Notes under the pieces: generated by a model
Databases searched by the model: none
Seen by the model: the letters and a program-made list of their open reading frames with translations, nothing else
What the model was told of the DNA's origin: nothing
Program-made: the position numbers and the translations under genes
In this document: in pieces, positions 56,170 to 62,843 of the stretch
Layout of the letters: every line of letters starts with the position of its first letter
Numbering within the stretch: position 1 is the first letter of the stretch
Assembly: GCF_017368795.1 (NCBI RefSeq)
Contig: NZ_JAFNLL010000047.1
Coordinates: 1 to 62,843, forward strand
Source of the DNA: Arthrobacter cavernae
Lineage (GTDB): Bacteria > Actinomycetota > Actinomycetes > Actinomycetales > Micrococcaceae
DNA: 62,843 nt
Reading direction: 5' to 3'

Positions 56170-59100
56170 ATGGCACCGAGAAAATCGAAAAACCACATTG
56201 AGGGCCAGCTGAGTCTGGAGTCCTTGTGGGGCGAACCGGAAGAGGTTGTAAATGAACGAGCACGGCAGACACGCCATGGAAACGATGCAGAAGCACGACC
56301 CGGCGACGTTCGCGCAGATCGCGGACCCCGAGACACACTTTTCGACTTTGGGGGAGGAGATCCAGCAGCAGATCTGGGAGCTGAGCGAACAGCTGACCCC
56401 GGTCCGGGGCGACGAGCCGCCGCTGGAATACGTGGGCCTGGTGAACATGGCCAAGCTGCGCGCCCGGGAGATGGTGTACCAGGAGATGATCTACGCGGAC
56501 CTGCCGCAGGAACCGGAGGAAATGGAGACGACGCCCCTGCCCCAGAACGACTAGACCAGCCGGCCCCGTCAGCAGCGGCGGCACGATTCAGGCCGCAGTC
56601 CCAGGCCGACCTGGCCCCGTCGGGGCAGAAGGCACGCTTCGCGGCCAACCTCGAAGCGATCCGCATCGTGCGGGAACTGGATGCGCGGCAGCGCCCGGCC
56701 ACGGAGGCGGAGCAGCGGAGCCTGGCGCGGTGGTCCAGCTGGGGCGCCGTCCCCCAGCTGTTCGACAAGGCAGACTGGGCGGACGAGCGTACCCGGCTGC
56801 AGCAGATCTTGAGCGAGCGGGAATACGCGGCCGCTTCCCGGACGACGACCAACGCCTACTACACCGACGCTTCCCTGGTGAAGGAAATCTGGTCGGCCGT
56901 GGACCGGCTTGGTTTCGCCGGGGGAGAGGTCCTGGAACCGGGATCCGGTGCGGGAACGTTCATCGGCTTCGCCCCGGGGAACGCCCGCATGACCGGCGTC
57001 GAGCTGGACCCGCTGACCGCTTCCATCTCCCGCGGCCTGTACCCGGACGCGAACATCCGCAACGAGTCCTTCGCGGACACCCCCGTCCAGCGCAACTCCT
57101 TTGACCTGGCCGTCGGCAACGTTCCGTTCAGCAAGAACGCCCTCTACGACAAGACCCACAACCCGGATTCCCGGCATTCGATGCACAACCACTTCATCCT
57201 CAAGTCCCTGGCAGCCGTGAAGCCCGGGGGCTACGTCGCAGTGCTGTCCTCGAGCTTCACCATGGACGCCGCGAACCCCACCTCCCGGCGTGAGATGAGC
57301 GCGGTGGCCGATCTGGTCGGTGCCGTGCGCCTTCCCACCGGCGCCCACCGGCGTGCCTCCGGCACCGAAGCCCTCACCGACCTGCTGTTGCTGCGCAAGC
57401 GCGAGCCGGGACGCGAACCGGGCAACACCGACTGGGAGCGGGTCGGGCCCGTCATCATCGACGGCCGGAACGTGAAGATCAACAACTACTTCGACCTGAA
57501 CCCGGCGAACGTCCTGGGGCAGATCACCGTCGGGAACGGCATGTACGGCGAGGAAACCGTCAGTGTGAAGGCCGACGACCTCTCCGCCGTTCCCGCGTTG
57601 CTTGCGGAACGGCTGGACGTGATCGTGACCGAGGCGCTGGCCCGGAACCTCGGACAGGCCCCCGCCGATGTCTCGGCAGGGAAGACCCCCGCCGCGCTCC
57701 TGCCGGCCACCGGGCAGGAATGGGACGGAACCATCACCGCCCGGCCCGACGGGTCCTTCACCATCACCCAGGCGGGGGAGCAGGCACCCTTCCCGGTGCC
57801 GAAGGCCCACACCACCGAGCTGCGGGAGCTGCTGAAACTCCGCGACGGGGCCCGGTCCCTCCTGGAGATGGAAGCGGCCGACAGCGAAGACACCCCGGAA
57901 CTCGACACCCGGCGGACGGCCCTGGCCAACCTCTACGGCGGATACACGGACAAATACGGGCCCGTGAACCGCTACACCACGTCCGAGCGGATCGACAAGG
58001 AAACCGGCGAGTCCATCGTGACGCACCGTCCGGCCCCGGCCGTGCGGATCCTGCGCCAGACCGACCCCTTCGGCGCACTGCCCGGGGCCCTGGAAACCTT
58101 CAACGAGGAAACCCGGAACGCGTCCCCGGCGGCCCTGCTCCAGCACCGCCAGGTGGTGGCCCGCAAGCCACTGATGGGCGCGGACACCATTGACGAAGCC
58201 CTTGCCATCGCCCTGGACAGCTACGGCGCCCCGGAACTGGAACCGATCGCGGAGCTGCTGGGCATCACGGAAGAGGAAGCCCGCGAGCAGCTGGGCACGC
58301 TCGTCTTCGACGACCCCGAAACCGGCAAGCTCGTCACCGCACCGGAGTACCTGTCCGGGAACGTCCGCACCAAACTCGACGCCGCCCGCGCCGCGGCCGC
58401 CGGCGACGGGCGGTGGAACGTGAACGTCACCGCCCTCGAAGAGGTACAGCCCCCACGGGTGGGAATGGAGGACGTCGAAGCCCGCCTCGGTGCCGTCTGG
58501 ATTTCCCCGGAGGAACACCAGCGCTTCGTCCAGGAAGTCCTGGCCGACCCCCGCGCCAGTGTCAGCAGCGTCGGCGGCGGCATCTGGCGGGTCAAGGCCA
58601 ACCGCGGATCGGTCAGGTCCACCAACGAATGGGGCACCAGCCGGAGGCCGGCACCGGACCTGCTGCAAAGCATCCTGGAACAGAAGAGCATCCAGGTCGA
58701 AGACAAGGACGCCGACGGCAAAGCCGTCGCCAACCTCGAAGAAACCGAAGCGGCCCAGGAAAAAGCGGAGGCCCTGCAGGAACGGTTCGCGGAATGGGTC
58801 TGGGAAGACCCCGAACGCGCCGGCCGGCTCATCGATGAATACAACCGCCGCTTCAACTCCATCGCCCTGCGGGACTACTCCAAGGAAGGCGGACGCCTGA
58901 CCCTCCCCGGGCTGGCCAGGTCCTTCACCCCGCACCCGCACCAGCGCACCGCCGTCGCCCGGATCATCTCCGAACCCGCCGTGGGCCTCTTCCACGAGGT
59001 AGGGGCGGGCAAGACCGCCGAAATGGTGATGGGCGCGATGGAACTCAAGCGCCTGGGCATGGCGACCAAGCCCATGGTGGTTGTCCCCAACCACATGCTC

Positions 59101-61644
59101 GAACAGTTCACCCGCGAGTGGCTGGAACTCTACCCGCAGGCCCGCCTGCTCTCCGCAGGCAGTGATGACATCAAGACCCGGAGCGGGGACCTGTCCGCCC
59201 GCCGGCAGTTCGTCGCCCGCGCCGCAGCGAACGACTGGGACGGCATCATCATGACCCAGCAGGCCTTCAAGAGCATCGGCGTCAAGGCCGAAACCATCGA
59301 GGCCTACCAGGAATCCATCATCGCCGACGTCCGCCGGACCATCGTCAACGCCCAGGCCGAAGGCGAAGACCGGACCACGGTGAAGAAGCTCGAAACCAAA
59401 CTCCAGGGCGAAGAGGAGCGCATGAAGCGCCTCATGGACACCGCCCCGGATCCCGGACTGACGTTCGAGGACACCGGCGTCGACTACCTCTTCGTGGACG
59501 AGGCGCACGACTACAAGAACCTGCGCACCGTCACGAACATCAAGGGCGCCGAGATCACCGGGTCCATGCGGGCCACCGACATGCACCTGAAGCTCGAGTA
59601 CCTGCGCGGCACGCACGGGGAACGCGTCGTGACCATGGCCACCGGCACCCCGATCGCGAACTCCATCACCGAAGCCCACGTCATGCAGCGCTACCTGCGC
59701 CCGGACCTGCTGCAGGCCTCCGGCGTGGAGAACTTCGACGTCTGGGGCGCAACATTCGGGGAGACCGTCACCGCCATCGAGATGGACGCCGGCGGACGGC
59801 TGAAGAACAAGCCGCGCTTCGCCAAATTCAAGAACGTCCCGGAAATGCTGCGCAGCTTCCACGTCTTCGCCGACGTGAAACTCTCCGAGGACCTGAACCT
59901 GAAAACCCCCGACCTCGCCCGCCGCCCAGGGGACGGGGAACGCCAGCCCGAGCTGGTCCTGATCCCGCAGCCGCCGGAACTGGCCGACTACATGGCAGGA
60001 CTCGCCGACCGGCTCGACGCCCTCTCCGGATGGGCGCAGAAGGGCGCCGACAATGCCCTGAGCGTCTACAACGACGGCCGCAGGGCCGCCCTTGACCTGC
60101 GCATGGTCGGCATCGGCCCCCAGTCCGGAACCAAGATCGACCAGGTGGTCGCCAAGACGCTGAAGGTCTGGGAAGAGAACCGGGACAACGAGTACGAAAC
60201 CAGCTTCCGGTCCGGGGAAATGTCCGCCAAGCGCGGTGCGCTGCAGATCATCTTCTGCGACATGAGCACCCCGTCCAAGGACACCGGCCCCGACGGGAAA
60301 CCCGTCTGGACCGCCTACCAGCAGCTGAAGGACCAGCTCGTGGCCGGAGGCATCCAGGCCGGGCAGATCCGCTTCGTCCAGGACGCCGCGAAGCCGGAGC
60401 AGAAGGCGCAGCTCTTCGCCCAATGCCGTTCCGGCGACGTCGCCGTGCTCATCGGCTCCACCGCCATGATGGGCACCGGAACGAACGTGCAGCTGCGGGC
60501 CAAAGCCATCCACCACGTCACCTGCCCCTGGCGGCCGGCGGACCTGACCCAGCGCGACGGGCGCATCATCCGCCAGGGCAACGCCAACCCCGAGGTGCAC
60601 AACTTCCAGTACGCCACGGTGGGCAGCTACGACAGCGCCGCCTGGGACGGGATCCAGCGCAAGGCCACCATGATCCAGCAGGTCCTCCGCGGCCGGCTGG
60701 ACATCCGCGAGATCGAGGACGTCGGAGACCTGGCGCTGAACGCCGCGCAGATCAAGGCGGCCACCAGCGGCAACCCCCTGGTGATGGAAAAGATCGAGGC
60801 CGACGCCGCCCGCACCAAACTGGAACGGCTCAAACGCGCCCACGACAAGGGACAAAGCACCCTTGCCTGGACGAAATCGGCCGCGCACAGCAGCATCACG
60901 AAAGCCGAGGACCAGCTGCCCGCCCTGCAGGCGGCGATACCGCGCATCACCTCGACGGCGGGGGAGAACTTCACCGCCACCATCGACGGACGGGTCCACA
61001 CGAAACGTCCCGAAGCCGTCGCCGCCATCTCCGAATGGGTCCGCACCCACACCCCCGAGTACGGAAACTACTACCGCCAGAAACGGGACTACGGCGTCCT
61101 GGCCACCCTCGGCGGCCACGAGCTGCAGGTACGCAACGCGGCCGGTGATTCACGGCTCGGGTCCTACGAGGACCTCGCCGTGACCCTCAAAGGAGTCCCG
61201 GTTCCGCCACTGGTCTTCACCCGGACGGAACTGCTCGAAGGCAGCGCCGGCATCGTGACCCGGCTGGAGAACAAAGTGGCCGGCCTCCCGGACTACGAGG
61301 CGCAGCTGCTCCGGACCATCGCCGAGAAGAAAGCCGTCCTCACCGACGTCGAGGCCCAGCAAGGCAAGCCGTTCAAATACGAACAGAAGCTGGCCCGGGC
61401 CCGGGCGGCATGCGCGGAGCTGGACGGGAAACTCAAAGCCTCCATCGAACCGGCCAAACAAGCCCAACCGGAAACCCCGGAAACGGCGGATGCCGTGGAC
61501 CCGGCGCTGGCCCGGTTCCACAGGCTCCACGCCGCGAACTTCCCGACCCGCCCCGGATCAACGCGTCCTCCCGGCACCCCGACGACTCACGGCAGACCCG
61601 GCGCAGACCCGCACCGTGCACGCGACACCGACCTCGAGCGATAG
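56170..61644 (+). CDS. Giant DNA methyltransferase-helicase fusion
   Basis: The open frame from ATG 56170 (GGAGGGG upstream) has 1824 codons. Homology starts only near SGQKARFAANLEAIRIV (about 56620), and the first 130 codons coincide with another gene in a different frame, so the true start is unsure. Domains in order: an N6-adenine methyltransferase-like fold (EVLEPGSGAGTFIGFAP, then FDLAVGNVPFS as the NPPF variant near residue 315), a long middle region, a superfamily 2 helicase with GAGKTAEM (near 945), FVDEAHDYKN and a C-terminal RecA-like domain ending TQRDGRIIRQGN (near 1460), then a coiled tail. Such fusions resemble phage DarB-like antirestriction and plasmid protection proteins. The expected role is modification or remodelling of plasmid DNA during transfer. 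Confidence 0.8.
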   Translation: MAPRKSKNHIEGQLSLESLWGEPEEVVNERARQTRHGNDAEARPGDVRADRGPRDTLFDFGGGDPAADLGAERTADPGPGRRAAAGIRGPGEHGQAARPGDGVPGDDLRGPAAGTGGNGDDAPAPERLDQPAPSAAAARFRPQSQADLAPSGQKARFAANLEAIRIVRELDARQRPATEAEQRSLARWSSWGAVPQLFDKADWADERTRLQQILSEREYAAASRTTTNAYYTDASLVKEIWSAVDRLGFAGGEVLEPGSGAGTFIGFAPGNARMTGVELDPLTASISRGLYPDANIRNESFADTPVQRNSFDLAVGNVPFSKNALYDKTHNPDSRHSMHNHFILKSLAAVKPGGYVAVLSSSFTMDAANPTSRREMSAVADLVGAVRLPTGAHRRASGTEALTDLLLLRKREPGREPGNTDWERVGPVIIDGRNVKINNYFDLNPANVLGQITVGNGMYGEETVSVKADDLSAVPALLAERLDVIVTEALARNLGQAPADVSAGKTPAALLPATGQEWDGTITARPDGSFTITQAGEQAPFPVPKAHTTELRELLKLRDGARSLLEMEAADSEDTPELDTRRTALANLYGGYTDKYGPVNRYTTSERIDKETGESIVTHRPAPAVRILRQTDPFGALPGALETFNEETRNASPAALLQHRQVVARKPLMGADTIDEALAIALDSYGAPELEPIAELLGITEEEAREQLGTLVFDDPETGKLVTAPEYLSGNVRTKLDAARAAAAGDGRWNVNVTALEEVQPPRVGMEDVEARLGAVWISPEEHQRFVQEVLADPRASVSSVGGGIWRVKANRGSVRSTNEWGTSRRPAPDLLQSILEQKSIQVEDKDADGKAVANLEETEAAQEKAEALQERFAEWVWEDPERAGRLIDEYNRRFNSIALRDYSKEGGRLTLPGLARSFTPHPHQRTAVARIISEPAVGLFHEVGAGKTAEMVMGAMELKRLGMATKPMVVVPNHMLEQFTREWLELYPQARLLSAGSDDIKTRSGDLSARRQFVARAAANDWDGIIMTQQAFKSIGVKAETIEAYQESIIADVRRTIVNAQAEGEDRTTVKKLETKLQGEEERMKRLMDTAPDPGLTFEDTGVDYLFVDEAHDYKNLRTVTNIKGAEITGSMRATDMHLKLEYLRGTHGERVVTMATGTPIANSITEAHVMQRYLRPDLLQASGVENFDVWGATFGETVTAIEMDAGGRLKNKPRFAKFKNVPEMLRSFHVFADVKLSEDLNLKTPDLARRPGDGERQPELVLIPQPPELADYMAGLADRLDALSGWAQKGADNALSVYNDGRRAALDLRMVGIGPQSGTKIDQVVAKTLKVWEENRDNEYETSFRSGEMSAKRGALQIIFCDMSTPSKDTGPDGKPVWTAYQQLKDQLVAGGIQAGQIRFVQDAAKPEQKAQLFAQCRSGDVAVLIGSTAMMGTGTNVQLRAKAIHHVTCPWRPADLTQRDGRIIRQGNANPEVHNFQYATVGSYDSAAWDGIQRKATMIQQVLRGRLDIREIEDVGDLALNAAQIKAATSGNPLVMEKIEADAARTKLERLKRAHDKGQSTLAWTKSAAHSSITKAEDQLPALQAAIPRITSTAGENFTATIDGRVHTKRPEAVAAISEWVRTHTPEYGNYYRQKRDYGVLATLGGHELQVRNAAGDSRLGSYEDLAVTLKGVPVPPLVFTRTELLEGSAGIVTRLENKVAGLPDYEAQLLRTIAEKKAVLTDVEAQQGKPFKYEQKLARARAACAELDGKLKASIEPAKQAQPETPETADAVDPALARFHRLHAANFPTRPGSTRPPGTPTTHGRPGADPHRARDTDLER
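56252..56554 (+). CDS. TnpV-like small protein overlapping the helicase 5' region
   Basis: The 100-residue protein starts MNEHGRHAMETMQKHDPATF and reads FSTLGEEIQQQIWELSEQLT and VNMAKLRAREMVYQEMIYAD. This family of small helical proteins is usually placed just before large helicase genes on actinobacterial plasmids. Its third codon positions are strongly G/C and its composition is protein-like. The helicase frame over the same bases is Gly/Pro/Arg-rich and looks non-coding. It is therefore the real gene here, and the helicase must start within or after it. Confidence 0.75.
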   Translation: MNEHGRHAMETMQKHDPATFAQIADPETHFSTLGEEIQQQIWELSEQLTPVRGDEPPLEYVGLVNMAKLRAREMVYQEMIYADLPQEPEEMETTPLPQND

Positions 61645-61696
61645 TCGATCGGTGGGACGGGCGGGGCCCCGCCACACCGGGGAGTCCCTCCCAAGA

Positions 61697-61768
61697 GAGG
61701 TGTTGTGGCATCGAGTTGTCAACGGAGATGGTAACGCCTTCGGGGTTCTTTTCGACCGCCACCGTGGG
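61697..61768 (+). pseudogene. Relic of an ECF sigma factor (region 2 start)
   Basis: The frame reads EVLWHRVVNGDGNAFGVLFD followed by RHR, the typical N-terminus of actinobacterial ECF sigma-70 proteins. The continuation is lost at once, and no region 4 is present before the DUF3040 gene. Confidence 0.6.
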
Positions 61769-61847
61769 CTCACACCGCCCATCCGGGAAGACACTCGAGA
61801 CCGCAATCATGACCGGAACGAATCGGCCGCTGTTCCGCCGGATTACC

Positions 61848-62105
61848 CTACTGACGACCGAGGAAGCCATAGGTAGCTGCGACCATCAGGAGGAAGCCCA
61901 AGATCCCGAGGCCCGCCAGCTGTGCGGCGATTCCCATGATGACCATGCCGAGGCCTGCTAGGACTGCGGTGGTCCCGACGATCCGGCGGACTGATCGGCG
62001 AGGTGGTTTACCGGACCTCAGTTCCTGGGCCAGGTCCGGGTCGTCAGCGGCCAGATCATTCTCAAGTTCTTGAAGGCGCCTGCGCTCATATTCAGACAAT
62101 GGCAT
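61848..62105 (-). CDS. DUF3040 membrane protein
   Basis: The 85-residue protein starts MPLSEYERRRLQELENDLAA, the diagnostic beginning of DUF3040, then DDPDLAQELRSGK and two membrane helices (TTAVLAGLGMVIMGIAAQLA and LGILGFLLMVAATYGFL). DUF3040 proteins are small actinobacterial membrane proteins without an assigned function, often near sigma factor genes. An ECF sigma relic lies next to it here. Confidence 0.85.
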   Translation of the reverse strand: MPLSEYERRRLQELENDLAADDPDLAQELRSGKPPRRSVRRIVGTTAVLAGLGMVIMGIAAQLAGLGILGFLLMVAATYGFLGRQ

Positions 62106-62313
62106 TGCAGAACCCTTCCTGCTGCCCCGGCGGGCATCTCAGGCAGAAGATTTGCCGGTATGACAGCTTCCTTTCATTATCGACGTGTTCCCCGATCCGT
62201 TCCATAGCCGGCAGGGCTCTCTCTGAATGTGCAGGGACGTGCTGGGAGCTTGGCGGGGCGTCCAAGGTCGTGAACACTCCTGTCGCACCCTTTGGCGGGT
62301 GGACACTGGAGTT
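62106..62313. other. Divergent intergenic region
   Basis: About 208 bases between the DUF3040 gene and the thioredoxin-like gene. It presumably carries both promoters; no clear operator or RNA was seen. Confidence 0.3.
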
Positions 62314-62771
62314 ATGGAGCTTGAATTGTTGGCCATACCTGGATGCCCGCGCCGTGACGCTGCCCGGATTCTCTTCGATACGGCCCTGGCGCTGGAGGGG
62401 TACCTGGGGTGGTGAAGACTCGGGAGATCACTGCAGAAGATGAGGCCGTGGAGCTGTCCTTCCATGGGTCGCCGACGTTCGGGATCAACGGTTCGGACTT
62501 GTTCCCGGCCGTCGCGGAGCCAGCGGTTGCGTGTCGGCTGCACCGGACGCCATCCGGCATTTCCGGCCAGCCGTCCCTGGAAGATCTGCGGCAGGCGATC
62601 CGCGCTTCGCTCCCGGAAGCGCTGTGCCGGGCATGGCCTTGTTGGGTCCCGTTCGATCCGTCCTCGTGGGCTCCGACCGGACTGACATGGTCAACAGCGG
62701 CTCCGTATGATGCCGCCTTTTTCGACGTTGTGTGTCCCTGTTCACAGAACAGCGGTCCGCCCAAGGCCTAG
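62314..62771 (+). pseudogene. Small thioredoxin-like protein gene, frameshifted
   Basis: The ATG at 62314 opens MELELLAIPGCPRRDAARIL and ALALEGYLGW, then a stop. One base out of register the protein continues VKTREITAEDEAVELSFHGS and PTFGINGSDLFPAVAEPAVA. With one more G in the GGGG run at 62406-62409 it reads LGVVKTREI without interruption. The restored protein has the thioredoxin-like pattern GCP...GSPTF of a family found near mercury and redox genes. It is probably intact in the living strain if the shift is a sequencing error. Confidence 0.65.
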
Positions 62772-62816
62772 GTTTCGGGGGTAGGCACCATCCGTTCCAG
62801 GGAAAGGAGCCAACTG

Positions 62817-62843
62817 ATGTCCGCTACATCGCCGGTGGCACGC
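62817..62843 (+). CDS. Start of an unidentified gene (runs off the window)
   Basis: An ATG at 62817 with AAAGGAG eight bases upstream opens MSATSPVAR before the window ends. The start signal is strong, but nine codons are too few for identification. Confidence 0.6.

Noticed and set aside
56569..61119. 1516-codon open frame on the minus strand opposite the methyltransferase-helicase
   Set aside because: Gly/Val/Leu/His-rich translation with no domain; a typical antisense shadow of a GC-rich gene whose sense strand has clear motifs.
1..62843. CRISPR array, tRNA or rRNA genes
   Set aside because: No regularly spaced identical repeats with unique spacers and no tRNA-like cloverleaf or rRNA sequence were noticed on reading; a dedicated scan was not possible.

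Overview
The window looks like part of a large actinobacterial plasmid, most likely from a soil Micrococcaceae (Arthrobacter, Paenarthrobacter or Pseudarthrobacter). The grounds are high GC coding bias and families typical of actinobacterial conjugative plasmids (DUF4913, SCO6880-type protein, DUF6668-like protein, DUF3040, a TraG-type coupling protein, a primase-type Rep). No chromosomal housekeeping operon, rRNA or tRNA was seen. The genus is inference.

Layout. 1-3 kb: the start of an HU-like gene, an HNH-type lipoprotein, and a KfrA-like regulator beside a perfect inverted repeat. 3-11 kb: a DUF2278 protein, a frameshifted small gene, a metzincin-like protease and a GMC oxidoreductase fused to a DUF1080-like domain. 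11-15 kb: transposase remnants, then an intact copper amine oxidase. 15-20 kb: a mobilisation module (putative oriT, MobC, MOB_P-like relaxase, helical accessory protein). 20-31 kb: a polyol or sugar locus made of an AGE-type isomerase and LacI regulator (minus strand), and a divergent operon for a kinase, FrcBCA-like ABC importer, mannitol-family dehydrogenase, SDR, second P-loop kinase and LacD-like aldolase. 31-36 kb: a patchwork of broken genes (resolvase tail, RepA tail and frameshifted RepB-like gene, DUF1016, phosphofructokinase), a repeat protein and an IS3 element.

36-47 kb, all on the minus strand, is a conjugation operon. In transcription order it encodes a CHAP cell-wall hydrolase, a lipoprotein, a MinD/ParA-like ATPase, a DUF6668-like protein, a VirB2-like peptide, a VirB8-like protein, a VirB6/TrbL-like protein, two proteins that together look like a split VirB3/VirB4, the TraG/VirD4 coupling protein and a DUF4913 protein. 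48-50.6 kb is a compact four-gene cassette (ImmA/IrrE-type peptidase, MAB_1171c-like membrane protein, PAP2-like membrane protein, HTH regulator). The same 14-base palindrome-like site lies at both ends; this is the best candidate for an undescribed system. 51-56 kb is the maintenance core: an RHH-like small protein, a hairpin-rich leader, an AEP-primase-type Rep, three long palindromes that look like a partition centromere, ParA and an RHH ParB-type protein. 56-62 kb carries a very large methyltransferase-helicase gene with a small gene overlapping its 5' part, then a DUF3040 protein, a frameshifted thioredoxin-like gene and the first codons of one more gene.

Caution on data quality: several otherwise conserved genes are interrupted by single-base frameshifts, mostly one missing base in a run of G, C or A. 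Some annotated pseudogenes may be sequencing or assembly artefacts.
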